A DNA stretch of 64,000 nt from Centipeda noxia ATCC 43541 (GCF_000160555.1 NZ_GG749281.1:163955-227954); one strand, 5' to 3'. Positions 18,201 through 27,296 are shown, numbered from the stretch's first letter. Translations and numbers: made by a program. The notes: generated by a model from the letters alone, not told the origin.

Positions 18201-20417
18201 TCAGAGATCAAACGTCGCGGAGAGCATGAACGTCCGCGGCATCGAGAGCAGCAGCTTGCTCCCCTGTCCCGGCTGCAGAATCCAATAGCTGCGGTTGAAT
18301 ACGTTGTAGACAGACGCCTGCACGGAGACCGGCGTCGTCCCGATCTTCGTCCGATAGCTGGCAAAGAGATCAAATACCGCCGAGGACGGCACGGAGAGTT
18401 CGCGGCGGCCGGTGCCGATGATCGTACCGCGCGAAACGTAGTTCATACGCCCCGTGATGGTCCAGTCCGCATTCGGCATATACTCAAGCCCGACAACGGC
18501 GCTCCACGGCGCCGAGCTGTCCGTCGGCAGTCCGTCGTTTGCGCCTCCCTGCGTCCGCTGCTGGCGCGCACGGAGGTACTGAATCCCGCCGAATACGTTC
18601 CATTTCGGCGCGGCCGCGCCCGTAACGCTGAGGTCAAGGCCGCGATAGCGGTTCTCGCCGTCGAGGCGGCGGAACTTCGTCCCCGGAACGGCGGGATTCG
18701 CGACATCGACATAGTTCGGCTGGTTCACGTCGAAATAGGCGAGCGCGGCATACATGCTGCCGAACTTGTACTTTACGCCGACTTCCTTCTGCGTGACCTT
18801 TACTGCGGGGAGAATCGCCCCCTCGTTGACATAGCCGCTGCCGACCACCTGCCCGCGCGTCGTGGCTTTTGCATACGCGCCGTAGACCGAGAGGCGGTCC
18901 GTCGGCGCATAGGTCACGCCAAACGTGGGCGCATACTGCGTATCCTTCGTCTCGCTTCCTGCAGCTGCGCCGCGGTAGTTCCCGTGGCGGCGCGTGACGG
19001 CCGCGAGCAGATTCCACTTCCCGATCTTTACATTGTCCATCAGGTTGATGCTCGTATCCATCTCCTGATACTGGAACTTCTGGCCGAGGCTGCCGGAGAT
19101 GTCGTAGCTATAGATCGAGGGATTGTAGATCATGCCGGAGTAGATATTGCCTGTCACATGAGCATTTGGAGTATCTCTCCGCGTATTGTTGTACTGCACG
19201 CGCCACGAACGGTCCACGGCGAGCGTCACGTCATGCTCCGCTGCCCCTGTCTTGAACTTGTGGTTCACACCGACCTGCCCGTAGCGGCTCTTGAGATAGA
19301 AATACTGCGACCAGACCTGATTGCTGCGCAGATTCCCGTCACCGTCAATTGTGATCTGTGACCAGTAGATGAACCGTCGGTTCGTCATGTCGTTCGTGCC
19401 AGCGTTCAGGAACCACTTCGTATGCGGATTGATCCTCTGCTCGTGGTTGAGCGTGATCTGATAGCCGTCCCAGTCGCTGTGCATGAGGTTCGGATCATCG
19501 TAGCTGCGGCTCGCATCGGGTGCGCCCGGCACCTGCCGCGCCGCGCGCTGGATCTGGAAGCGCCGTTCGGTTCCGCGCAGGCGGTCCTTGTAGTATCCGC
19601 CGAAGAAGTTCGTTGTGCTCTTCGGCGTTTCGCGGCTGACATCGACAAAGAGGTTCGTCTTTTGCCGTCCCGCACCGCTCACGGCAAAATTCCCCTCGCT
19701 GTGCTCGCCGTAGATGCGCACGCCGAATGTCCCGTCGCCGAGACCGCTGCGGTTCACGTCGATATAGCCGCCGTAGTGCCCGTAGCCGCCGATCGTCTGC
19801 CGATAGCGCGTGAAGTCGCCCTTCTCCGGCCGTTTCGTATAGAGATAGACGGAGACCGGCTGTCCGCCGTCGGGGCCGTTGTAGGACTGCACCGAGCCGG
19901 AAAGCGTTGCCGCAGGACCGACCATGACATCTGCGCGGCCGATGGTATTCGTCACGGGACCGGACGCCATGATGAAGAAGCCCGGCACATTGTTGAGATA
20001 CATCGCCGAACCGTTCGCAAGCATCCCGCGCGCGGAGAAGTCCGTCTTGATGAGCGAGGTGCCCACGCGCAGCGACGGCACATTCGCGAGAACCTGATTG
20101 ACGTCGCCCGACGGCGCAGAAAACGTATCGAAGTTCTTCGTTGTGAGGCTCTGCGCCGTATACGGCACCAGCATCACATCCCGATCGCCCATCAGGCCGA
20201 AATTCGTCTGCTCTGCCTGGAATCCTCCGGGCAGACTTCTGCGCGCCGCGGTGTCTGCGGGGCGGCGCAGTCCGATCACCGTTGTCTCGGGCAGGCCATA
20301 GGTGTCCATCTCCTCTGCCGCCTCTGTCTGCGGATGCTCCTCGGCAGCAGCAGTACTCATCATGCCCGTGCCCGTCAGACATGCGAGGAGCAGAGCAAGT
20401 TTCTTCTTCCGTGTCAT
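18201..20417 (-). CDS. TonB-dependent siderophore-type receptor
   Basis: This 738-residue outer-membrane receptor has a signal peptide (MTRKKKLALLLACLTGTGMM). A plug domain contains VMLVPYTAQSLTTKNFDTF, VLANVPSLRVG and DFSARGM, the features of siderophore-type receptors, followed by a 22-strand barrel-like region. The last residue is leucine (ATFDL) rather than the usual aromatic residue. AAAGGA precedes the start. It lies directly upstream of the ABC importer genes and downstream of the nitrogenase-like gene on the same strand, so all probably serve one uptake route. The actual ligand cannot be read from sequence. Confidence 0.92.
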   Translation of the reverse strand: MTRKKKLALLLACLTGTGMMSTAAAEEHPQTEAAEEMDTYGLPETTVIGLRRPADTAARRSLPGGFQAEQTNFGLMGDRDVMLVPYTAQSLTTKNFDTFSAPSGDVNQVLANVPSLRVGTSLIKTDFSARGMLANGSAMYLNNVPGFFIMASGPVTNTIGRADVMVGPAATLSGSVQSYNGPDGGQPVSVYLYTKRPEKGDFTRYRQTIGGYGHYGGYIDVNRSGLGDGTFGVRIYGEHSEGNFAVSGAGRQKTNLFVDVSRETPKSTTNFFGGYYKDRLRGTERRFQIQRAARQVPGAPDASRSYDDPNLMHSDWDGYQITLNHEQRINPHTKWFLNAGTNDMTNRRFIYWSQITIDGDGNLRSNQVWSQYFYLKSRYGQVGVNHKFKTGAAEHDVTLAVDRSWRVQYNNTRRDTPNAHVTGNIYSGMIYNPSIYSYDISGSLGQKFQYQEMDTSINLMDNVKIGKWNLLAAVTRRHGNYRGAAAGSETKDTQYAPTFGVTYAPTDRLSVYGAYAKATTRGQVVGSGYVNEGAILPAVKVTQKEVGVKYKFGSMYAALAYFDVNQPNYVDVANPAVPGTKFRRLDGENRYRGLDLSVTGAAAPKWNVFGGIQYLRARQQRTQGGANDGLPTDSSAPWSAVVGLEYMPNADWTITGRMNYVSRGTIIGTGRRELSVPSSAVFDLFASYRTKIGTTPVSVQASVYNVFNRSYWILQPGQGSKLLLSMPRTFMLSATFDL

Positions 20418-20526
20418 TTTGAACCATCCTTTGTATCGAAATCATTAATCGACGGAAAGATTATCATAGTCCACGATTAAATACAATCGAATAGGTTCAA
20501 AACGATAGTTCAATATTTTTGAAATA

Positions 20527-22110
20527 TCAGCCTCTCAAAAATACGTCCAGCACTGCAGCGAAGTCCGCGCCAAGCACGCCGCTCCCCTCTCCCGCGGCAT
20601 CCCTGCCCGAGAGCAGGCCCGACGGCAGCGGAACGAGGCGCTTCTCCCCCATCGCAGGCAGCAGTGCAGGATCGGCAATGACGGCATCCGCCGCGTCCCA
20701 TGCAGGCTGCAGCTCCGCAGCCGTACGAAAGACGAGCACATCGGCCTCGGCCGCCTGGCGGTACAGCATCGCCGTCTCCTCGCCCCACGCATAGGACGCG
20801 CAGCGGATATTGTGAAGTCCATATGCGCGGAGCAGGCGATCGATGGCTGCGGCAACAATCGGATCGCCGATGATGAGGATCCTATCCGCACGCACATCTC
20901 TCGCTGCCTGCTCTGCAGCTGCATCCTCTGGGGGCAAACCGAGCGCCGCAGCGATCTCAGCCCGCCAGGCCGTCCGGCCCGCATCCCCGAGCGGCAGGCT
21001 GCGGACAACGGGCACACCGCACTCCCTGTGCAGCCATTCCGCCGCAGACGCACCGGCAGCAGATACCAGCCAGACCAGCGCGGGGCGTTCGGTCAGTGCA
21101 TCGCGCCCTGCCGTGCGCACATCGCAGCCGTACGCAGTGAGAAAATCAATCGGGGCATCCAGCTGCGCCATATCGCCGAACAGCAGCGGGCTGTACCCGA
21201 GAATGAGAACCGTCCGTCCCGCCTCCCGCCATCCGTCGGCCGCCTCCCGTACAAGACGAAGGGCCTCCTCTGCAGCACCGTACACGGCATCATGAAAGCC
21301 GTCCGTCGGCGGTGCGCACGCACGGCAGCCCTGCTCCTCCGCTGCCTGCAGGATCGGTGCGGCCTCCATCGCCATGAACGCGGGCACCGGCGAGCTGAGG
21401 AGATGCACCGTGCGGTATGCGCCCCCTGCCGCAAGCGCACCGGTCTCTGCGGCAGCGGTCTCCTCCATGCCGAAGATGTAGTCCTCCGCCTGCGGTATGA
21501 GTGCATAGACATCGCTGCGCTCCGCCATGAGATCCATGCGTGCGAGCGCATTGCGGCAGCCCGACGGCGTGACAAGGACATGCGCCGCGCCCTCTTCCCG
21601 CAGGAAGTCCGCCACGCCCGCCGTATCGCTCATCGGCGGCGGCAGCTGGGCCGGCGCCGTGACTGCCCCCTCCTCCGGCGGCAGTGCGGCGAGGAGTTCC
21701 TCTGCGGTCTCGTGCCGGATGCCGTCCGCCTTTGCCAGCGGCCCGCGAAAGAAACAGCGCACGATGCAGCCCGTCTCCGCCGAGAGCGTGCGCTCGATGT
21801 CTGCAAAATCCGGACGTGTGAGGATGTCGAGGCAGGAGAGATAGATCACAACCGCGCGCGCCCCGGGCAGGCGTGCGGCATCCCGCACCGCATCCCGGAT
21901 CGCATCCTCCGCCGTTCCGAGCACATAATCCTCTGCCCGCACAGGGGCATAGCGGAACCGCCCGAGCGCGCCGATCTGCAGTGCACGCCGGTAGATCGAG
22001 CGAAAACAGATGAGCGCCCCCGCTGCGACGACGACGAGATCGCGTCGCGCCCACAGGCGGTCGAGACTCGTGTCAAAGTCGCGAATCTCCTCAGCGGCAA
22101 CCGGCTGCAT
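20527..22110 (-). CDS. Nitrogenase component 1-like protein with tandem domain duplication
   Basis: This 527-residue protein has features of the nitrogenase component 1/NifD-NifE-like fold. A cysteine in AVVIYLSCLDIL occupies the place of the cluster-binding cysteine, and VLVTPSGCRNAL resembles the GP-GC loop. The first two parts are repeats of each other: AEDYVLGTAEDA in the first matches AEDYIFGMEETA in the second. The C-terminal third (DRILIIGDPIVAAAIDRLL) resembles the Rossmann-like cofactor-side domain. ATG 22110 is chosen for GAGGGGG spacing and overlaps the LysR gene by 20 bases. No nifH-type ATPase is nearby, so nitrogenase chemistry is unlikely. A role in metal or tetrapyrrole handling beside iron uptake is inferred. 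Confidence 0.6.
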   Translation of the reverse strand: MQPVAAEEIRDFDTSLDRLWARRDLVVVAAGALICFRSIYRRALQIGALGRFRYAPVRAEDYVLGTAEDAIRDAVRDAARLPGARAVVIYLSCLDILTRPDFADIERTLSAETGCIVRCFFRGPLAKADGIRHETAEELLAALPPEEGAVTAPAQLPPPMSDTAGVADFLREEGAAHVLVTPSGCRNALARMDLMAERSDVYALIPQAEDYIFGMEETAAAETGALAAGGAYRTVHLLSSPVPAFMAMEAAPILQAAEEQGCRACAPPTDGFHDAVYGAAEEALRLVREAADGWREAGRTVLILGYSPLLFGDMAQLDAPIDFLTAYGCDVRTAGRDALTERPALVWLVSAAGASAAEWLHRECGVPVVRSLPLGDAGRTAWRAEIAAALGLPPEDAAAEQAARDVRADRILIIGDPIVAAAIDRLLRAYGLHNIRCASYAWGEETAMLYRQAAEADVLVFRTAAELQPAWDAADAVIADPALLPAMGEKRLVPLPSGLLSGRDAAGEGSGVLGADFAAVLDVFLRG

Positions 22111-23035
22111 CGGCATCCCCCTCATCACAAGGCAGTTCCTCCCCGCCCGAGTTTCCGCTCTCCTCCCCAAGAATTTCAAGGAAGAGATTCATTGCGGGGC
22201 TGCGCCATTTATTCCGGTGAATTCCGTAGTATGACGTGACGGTCATCGGGTCCGACTGCGCTGCAGTCAGCCGGCCGAGAGCCATACGTTCCCGCACCGC
22301 ATGATCCGGCAGCAGTCCAATCCCCATGTCGTTCTCAACCAGATTGATGATGGTCTGCGTGCTCCGCAGCTCAATCATATTCGTAAACGAAATCCCCCGC
22401 CGCCGCAGATAGTCGTCCGCCATCTGCCGAATCTCGCCCGGACGCGGCATCGTGATCAGCGGCATCTCGTTGATCTCCATCTCCTGCTCGCGAAAGTCCG
22501 GGCACCATGCGGCTGTGGCGGCCGAGGTGTAAAAATGCACGGGACTCTCCTCGAACGCCCGGAATGCAAGGTTCTCCTTATCTCTCTCGTGGATCGCATA
22601 TGCGAAGCCGACGTCGAGCTGCCCGTCGCTGAGTGCCGCAACGACATCGCGGCTCGTGAGCGAGCGCAGGCGCAGATCGACGCGCGGAGCATGCGCATGC
22701 AGACGTTCGAGCAGGGGCGGCAGACGGAAGCAGAGCAGCGACTCCGGCGCACCGACCGTGAGCGTCCCCTGATAGGCGGCAATGCCGTATTGAAAGTTCT
22801 TGATCTTGTTCGCCGCCGCAAGAACCTCGTCCACATACGGAATCAGCGCCTCGCCCGCCTTTGTCAGAACCATGCGCCGCCCGCTTTTCTCAAAAAGCGG
22901 TACCCCCGTCAGCTTTTCCAGCTGCGCGATGTGGAACGTGATCGTCGACGGCGTGTAGCTGAGGAGACGCGCCGCCTTTGTAAAGCTGCCCGTGCGCACG
23001 ATTGTCCGGAACGTCGTGAATATCTTCAGTTCCAT
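22091..23035 (-). CDS. LysR-family transcriptional regulator
   Basis: This 314-residue regulator has an N-terminal winged helix-turn-helix (MELKIFTTFRTIVRTGSFTKAARLL, then TPSTITFHIAQLEKLTG) and a periplasmic-binding-protein-like effector domain. ATG 23035 is preferred to 23044 because AAGGG is then 8 bases upstream. Its 3' end overlaps the nitrogenase-like gene, so it is cotranscribed with the locus it probably controls. This is unusual for LysR genes, which are commonly divergent from their targets. The effector is unknown. Confidence 0.9.
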   Translation of the reverse strand: MELKIFTTFRTIVRTGSFTKAARLLSYTPSTITFHIAQLEKLTGVPLFEKSGRRMVLTKAGEALIPYVDEVLAAANKIKNFQYGIAAYQGTLTVGAPESLLCFRLPPLLERLHAHAPRVDLRLRSLTSRDVVAALSDGQLDVGFAYAIHERDKENLAFRAFEESPVHFYTSAATAAWCPDFREQEMEINEMPLITMPRPGEIRQMADDYLRRRGISFTNMIELRSTQTIINLVENDMGIGLLPDHAVRERMALGRLTAAQSDPMTVTSYYGIHRNKWRSPAMNLFLEILGEESGNSGGEELPCDEGDADAAGCR

Positions 23036-23136
23036 TCGTATCATCCCTTATCGGCAAGTATGTATAAACTATCATACGACATGCGGGGATGCTTTTCAAG
23101 CGCTCCGCCCATTGCCGGCAAGTGCCCGCATCAAAA

Positions 23137-23176
23137 GAGGCTGCGGCACGAAAATATTACTTCGTACCGCAGCCTC
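23137..23176 (-). terminator. Terminator of the flavodoxin gene
   Basis: A 16-base stem with one mismatch (23137-23152 with 23161-23176) is followed on the minus strand by TTTTG, 20 bases after the flavodoxin stop. Confidence 0.8.
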
Positions 23177-23195
23177 CTCATGAGCCTGTCCGGTC

Positions 23196-23633
23196 TCAGC
23201 CGACCGCCTTTGCCATCGCCGCGCCGAGGTCCCTGCAGCGCGCGAGTGCATCGTCGTCCGGCTCATTCTCGCAGGTCACGCCGTCCGCGACCATGTTCGC
23301 GCCCGCTGCCTGCGTGCGCTCCGTCCACGTCTCCATGAACATGCCGCCGCCCCAGCCGTAGGAGCCGAAGAGGCCGACCTTCACACCCGCGAGCTTGCCC
23401 TCTGCCTCGGCGAAGAACGGCTCAAACTCCGTCTCGTCGAGCTCCTCCGTACCGCAGGCGGGACAGCCCATGAGCACGCCGTCATAGTCCGCGATGCGGT
23501 CCGCCGAAAAATCGCTCACGCGGATGAGCTCGGCCTCGGCGCCGCCCTTTTTCACCCCCTCGACGACTGCGTTCGCCATTGCCTCCGTATTGCCGGAGCC
23601 GCTCCAAAATACAACTGCAATCTTTGCCATCAT
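23196..23633 (-). CDS. Flavodoxin
   Basis: This 145-residue short-chain flavodoxin is an FMN electron carrier. The phosphate-binding loop is WSGSGNTEAMAN near residues 9-20. Flavin-contact loops are seen as MGCPACGTEEL and FGSYGWGGGMF. The start at 23633 has AAAGGGGG upstream; the next ATG (23630) is also possible. It is monocistronic with its own terminator. In anaerobes flavodoxin substitutes for ferredoxin under iron limitation, which suits the adjacent iron-uptake locus, though no shared operator was recognised. Confidence 0.93.
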   Translation of the reverse strand: MMAKIAVVFWSGSGNTEAMANAVVEGVKKGGAEAELIRVSDFSADRIADYDGVLMGCPACGTEELDETEFEPFFAEAEGKLAGVKVGLFGSYGWGGGMFMETWTERTQAAGANMVADGVTCENEPDDDALARCRDLGAAMAKAVG

Positions 23634-23721
23634 AAAATCCCCCTTTGGATGATGTTCATTCGATACGTTGATGATAACATCTCTCATGCATGGGCGCAAT
23701 CTCTTTCGAAAATTTTTCTCA

Positions 23722-23750
23722 TTATTAAGTCTTGACAGGAATGCTATAAT
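23722..23750 (+). promoter_or_regulatory. Extended -10 promoter of copA
   Basis: TGC plus TATAAT (23742-23750) has a poor -35 (TTATTA, 23722-23727) at 17 bases. The leader to copA is about 30 bases. No CopY or CsoR box was recognised. Confidence 0.55.
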
Positions 23751-23788
23751 GTAACAAAAAATCTTCTAAAAATAGAAAAGGAGTTTCT

Positions 23789-26425
23789 ATGCGAAAGGAA
23801 ACATTCAACGTCACGGGCATGACCTGCTCGGCGTGTGCGGCGCGCGTGGAACGCGCTGTGAAAAAAATGGAGGGGACGGCGGATGTCTCCGTCAATCTCC
23901 TTACGAATACAATGACCCTCGCCTACGATGAGGCGGCGGCCAATCCCGCTGCGATCATTGCGGCGGTGGAGGATGCGGGCTACGGCGCAAGCGTGAAGGG
24001 TGCCGCGAGCGCACAGGCAGCCCCGCAGGCGGGAGGTTCGTCAGAGGCGGGTGCGGACACAGCAGAGAAGGAGATCCGTGCGATGCGTTCACGCCTCACG
24101 GTGTCGATCCTCTTCCTCCTGCCGACCATGTACATCGCGATGAGCCATATGCTCGCAGGCTGGGGACTTCCCTACGCTGCAGGATTCAAGGAGGTCTTCT
24201 GGGGCGCGGAGAACGCGCTGACGTTCGCGCTCGCGCAGTTCGTGCTCATCCTGCCCATCATGTACGTGAACCGCGCGTACTATGTCAACGGGTTCCGCAA
24301 TCTCCTGCACGGCGCGCCGAATATGGACACGCTCGTCAGCATCGGCTCGATGGCGTCCGCACTCTTCGGCGTGTTCGCCATGTTCCGCATGAGCTGGGGG
24401 CTCGGGCACGGCGATCTCGCCCTCGCGGCGGAGTACAGCACGAACCTCTACTTCGAGTCGGCGGGCATGATCGTCACGCTCATTACAGTCGGAAAGTATC
24501 TCGAGGCACGCGCCAAGGGACAGACCACAGGCGCACTCAAGGCGCTCATGCAGCTGGCTCCTGCGGAGGCGATCGTCCTGCGCGACGGACGGGAAGTGAC
24601 CGTCCCCGCCGCATCCCTCGCCCTCGGCGATACCGTCATCGTCCGCCCCGGCGGCCGCATCCCCGTCGACGGCACGGTCACGGAGGGCGCAACGAGCGTC
24701 GATGAGTCCGCCATGACGGGCGAGTCCATGCCCATTGCAAAGACAACGGGCGACACCGTGACCTCGGGCACGCTCAACATCGAGGGCACGATCCGCTTCA
24801 CCGCGACGCGTGTCGGCGAGGACACGACCATCCGCCAGCTGATCCGTCTCGTGGACGATGCGAGCGGGTCCAAGGCACCGATCGCGCGCATTGCCGACCG
24901 CGTGTCAGCGTTCTTTGTCCCCGTCGTCATCACGATTGCGCTGGCGGCGGGCGGCATCTGGCTCATGACGGGCGCAAGCATCGAGTTTGCCTTCTCCATC
25001 GTGATCTCCATCCTCGTCATCTCCTGCCCCTGCGCGTTGGGTCTCGCAACGCCCGTCGCCATCATGGTCGGTACGGGACGCGGCGCGGCGCACGGGATCC
25101 TCATCAAATCGGGCGAGGCACTCGAGACGGCAGGAAACATCGACATCGTCCTCATGGACAAGACGGGCACCCTCACCGAGGGGCGCCCGCAGCTCGTCAG
25201 CGTGCGCCCGATCGGGATTTCCGCCGACACGTTGATCTCCCTTGCAGCGGCGCTCGAGGCGGGCAGCGAGCACCCGATTGCCGCAGCGGTTACGGCCTAT
25301 GCTGCAGAAAAGGGGCTTGCCGTCCCTGACGCTGCAGATTTCCATGCGGTCTTTGGCAAAGGCGTGCGTGCGCGCGTCGCAGACACCGACTGCGCGGCAG
25401 GCAATGCGGCGCTCCTTACAGAGCTCGGCATCCCGCTCTCCGATGCGATCGCGGCGGCCCGCGCGGAGATGGCCGAGCGCGGCGAGACTGCCCTCGCGGT
25501 CGTACAGGCAGGCCGCATCGCCGGACTCCTCGGCGTGCGCGATGCGGAGAAGCCGACGAGCGCGGCAGCGATCACGCAGATGAAACGCATGGGTCTCACG
25601 CCCGTCATGCTCACGGGCGACGATGCGCGCACGGCAAAGGCAATCGCCGAACGGCTCGGCATCACAGAGGTCATTGCAGGTGTCCTGCCCGCAGACAAGC
25701 GCGCCCATGTGGAGCGGCTGCAGGGCGAGGGGCACTGCGTTGCCATGATCGGCGACGGCGTGAACGACGCGCCCGCACTCGTGCAGGCGAATCTCGGCAT
25801 CGCCATCGGTGCCGGTACAGACGTCGCTGTTGACAGTGCGGACGCCGTGCTCGTGCGCAGCGATCTCCTCGACGCAGTTTCCGCCATCCGCCTGTCGCGC
25901 AGCGTCATGCGCAACATCAAGGAGAACCTCTTCTGGGCGTTCTTCTACAACGTCATCGGCATCCCGCTCGCGGCGGGCGTGCTCTACCCCTCCCTCGGCA
26001 TCAAACTCTCGCCGATGATCGGCGCGGCGGCGATGAGCCTCTCGAGCGTCTGCGTCGTGCTGAACGCCCTGCGCCTGCGTTTCTTCGCCATCGAGCATGA
26101 GCCGGTCCGCCAGGAGGAGCACACACCGATTGAGGTCATGATAAGCCCCATCGTCCCGGCGATGGATGAGATACGTCAAAGCACGGCGGACAGCTCCGCC
26201 GCACAAAGAAAGGAAGATATTATTATGGAAAAGACCATCACTGTCAAGGGCATGACCTGCCCTAACTGCGTCAAGCATGTCACGAAGGCTCTCAGCGGCA
26301 TGGAGGGTGTCTCCGATGTCGCCGTCGACCTCGAAGCGGGCACGGCGAAGTTCACGGCGAGCCGTGAGATTCCGGACAGCGAGCTCGCTGCCGTCCTCGA
26401 CGATGCGGGGTATGAACTCGGCTGA
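23789..26425 (+). CDS. copA: Copper-translocating P-type ATPase with C-terminal CopZ-like domain
   Basis: This 878-residue P1B ATPase exports Cu(I). It has an N-terminal heavy-metal domain with GMTCSAC (C13, C16). It also has the TGES dephosphorylation motif, the membrane CPC at 413-415 that selects copper, DKTGT with phosphorylated D457, the HP dipeptide in EHPIAAAV and GDGVNDAP at 655. After the last membrane segments comes a poorly conserved linker, then a second heavy-metal domain (MEKTITVKGMTCPNC; C824, C827) that looks like a complete CopZ chaperone. Family members usually carry such domains at the N-terminus only. AAAAGGAG precedes the start. A terminator follows. Confidence 0.93.
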   Translation: MRKETFNVTGMTCSACAARVERAVKKMEGTADVSVNLLTNTMTLAYDEAAANPAAIIAAVEDAGYGASVKGAASAQAAPQAGGSSEAGADTAEKEIRAMRSRLTVSILFLLPTMYIAMSHMLAGWGLPYAAGFKEVFWGAENALTFALAQFVLILPIMYVNRAYYVNGFRNLLHGAPNMDTLVSIGSMASALFGVFAMFRMSWGLGHGDLALAAEYSTNLYFESAGMIVTLITVGKYLEARAKGQTTGALKALMQLAPAEAIVLRDGREVTVPAASLALGDTVIVRPGGRIPVDGTVTEGATSVDESAMTGESMPIAKTTGDTVTSGTLNIEGTIRFTATRVGEDTTIRQLIRLVDDASGSKAPIARIADRVSAFFVPVVITIALAAGGIWLMTGASIEFAFSIVISILVISCPCALGLATPVAIMVGTGRGAAHGILIKSGEALETAGNIDIVLMDKTGTLTEGRPQLVSVRPIGISADTLISLAAALEAGSEHPIAAAVTAYAAEKGLAVPDAADFHAVFGKGVRARVADTDCAAGNAALLTELGIPLSDAIAAARAEMAERGETALAVVQAGRIAGLLGVRDAEKPTSAAAITQMKRMGLTPVMLTGDDARTAKAIAERLGITEVIAGVLPADKRAHVERLQGEGHCVAMIGDGVNDAPALVQANLGIAIGAGTDVAVDSADAVLVRSDLLDAVSAIRLSRSVMRNIKENLFWAFFYNVIGIPLAAGVLYPSLGIKLSPMIGAAAMSLSSVCVVLNALRLRFFAIEHEPVRQEEHTPIEVMISPIVPAMDEIRQSTADSSAAQRKEDIIMEKTITVKGMTCPNCVKHVTKALSGMEGVSDVAVDLEAGTAKFTASREIPDSELAAVLDDAGYELG
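26225..26425 (+). other. Nested in-frame CopZ-like start within copA
   Basis: An ATG at 26225 lies in the copA frame, preceded by AAAGGAAG at chaperone-gene spacing. It would yield a free 66-residue CopZ-like protein (GMTCPNC) in addition to the fusion. The sequence upstream of it reads like a former intergenic region (AAQRKEDII). Whether one or two products are made cannot be told from sequence. Confidence 0.5.
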
Positions 26426-26444
26426 GAAGATTCAGCGCATACAA

Positions 26445-26484
26445 AAACGGTCATTCGGGAAGATGTACTCTCGTATGACCGTTT
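26445..26484. terminator. Terminator between copA and the convergent toxin gene
   Basis: A 10-base stem (26445-26454 with 26475-26484) with a 20-base loop lies just after copA. Its right arm overlaps the toxin stop codon, so it may serve both strands. Confidence 0.6.
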
Positions 26485-26800
26485 ATTTTATGACATTTTC
26501 GATATCTCTGCCCGCATAGAAAATACGGAGAATCGTGACCGCCGCGGCATCCTCATCCACGCGATAGAACGCACAATAGTTGTCTACGGGCATCTTATGA
26601 ATCCCCATTGACGCCCACGGCTCCCAATCAACCGCAGGATGTCTGCACGGAAACGTATCCAATGCACGGACAGCCTCCCGTATCCGCCCGGTCTGATCCT
26701 GCGCCGCCTCTGGCGCCAGCAGCTCCGACGCGATATAACGGTAAATCGCCCGCAAGTCCTCATATGCGGCAGGTGAATACTGCACGCGGTAAGAGCTCAT
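26483..26800 (-). CDS. RelE/ParE-family toxin
   Basis: This 105-residue protein has the RelE/ParE fold: helix-rich start (SPAAYEDLRAIYRYIASEL), a central strand with HKMPVDNYCAFYRVD, and the C-terminal VTILRIFYAGRD strand. RelE members cleave mRNA on the ribosome and ParE members poison gyrase; sequence here does not decide between them. Its ATG overlaps the antitoxin stop by 4 bases, giving the usual antitoxin-toxin order and coupling. Confidence 0.88.
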   Translation of the reverse strand: MSSYRVQYSPAAYEDLRAIYRYIASELLAPEAAQDQTGRIREAVRALDTFPCRHPAVDWEPWASMGIHKMPVDNYCAFYRVDEDAAAVTILRIFYAGRDIENVIK

Positions 26801-27003
26801 CTGCGAAATTCCTGTGCGAGTGCCGCATCCATCTCATCCGGCGTCATCACGTTTCCTGTGTTCAGGGAGTTCAGCCCCTTCTCAAGTTCACGGTTCAATG
26901 CCTGGCGGGGCATCCCGCCAATGGCGACAGGGCGGCACAAACGCGGTTCGTGCCTTTCCTCTGCGGAGGGTATTCGATTATAGTCAATCGCCGCATTTGA
27001 CAT
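26797..27003 (-). CDS. Antitoxin of the RelE/ParE pair
   Basis: This small 68-residue protein is encoded directly upstream of the toxin. It is charged, with a C-terminal MTPDEMDAALAQEF segment likely to wrap the toxin. No clear ribbon-helix-helix is visible, so the family is uncertain and the call rests largely on context and size. ATG 27003 is chosen because AAAGGCGGT precedes it. It probably represses its own operon. Confidence 0.7.
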   Translation of the reverse strand: MSNAAIDYNRIPSAEERHEPRLCRPVAIGGMPRQALNRELEKGLNSLNTGNVMTPDEMDAALAQEFRR

Positions 27004-27239
27004 AACGGCACCGCCTTTCCTTTTTGTGCTCATTGTATCAGTTTTTATCACCTGTGACAAGTTCCCCCGCCGCACGGCTGATTTGAGGCAAACGAAATGA
27101 CCGCCCCGAACAGAGGAAAAGCACATGTCGCCCTCAAATCATAGGCACAGCATATACCTACTCCACCTTTTCTTCGTTTGCTGCAATCACGCAAGCCCCC
27201 TTTTTCTGTACGTGCACCAAAAGTATACCGCCTGCATGA

Positions 27240-27268
27240 TTTACAAAACGCCGCATTTATCCTACAAT
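27240..27268 (+). promoter_or_regulatory. Promoter of azlCD
   Basis: TTTACA (27240-27245) and TACAAT (27263-27268) at exactly 17 bases, 29 bases before the azlC start. The rest of the 290-base gap to the antitoxin gene shows nothing recognisable. Confidence 0.55.
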
Positions 27269-27296
27269 AAATAAATCAATCTGTGAGGTGGTTTGT

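Noticed and set aside
23732-23737. Exact TTGACA before copA
   Set aside because: Only 7 bases separate it from TATAAT, so it cannot be the -35 of that promoter; the extended -10 reading is preferred.
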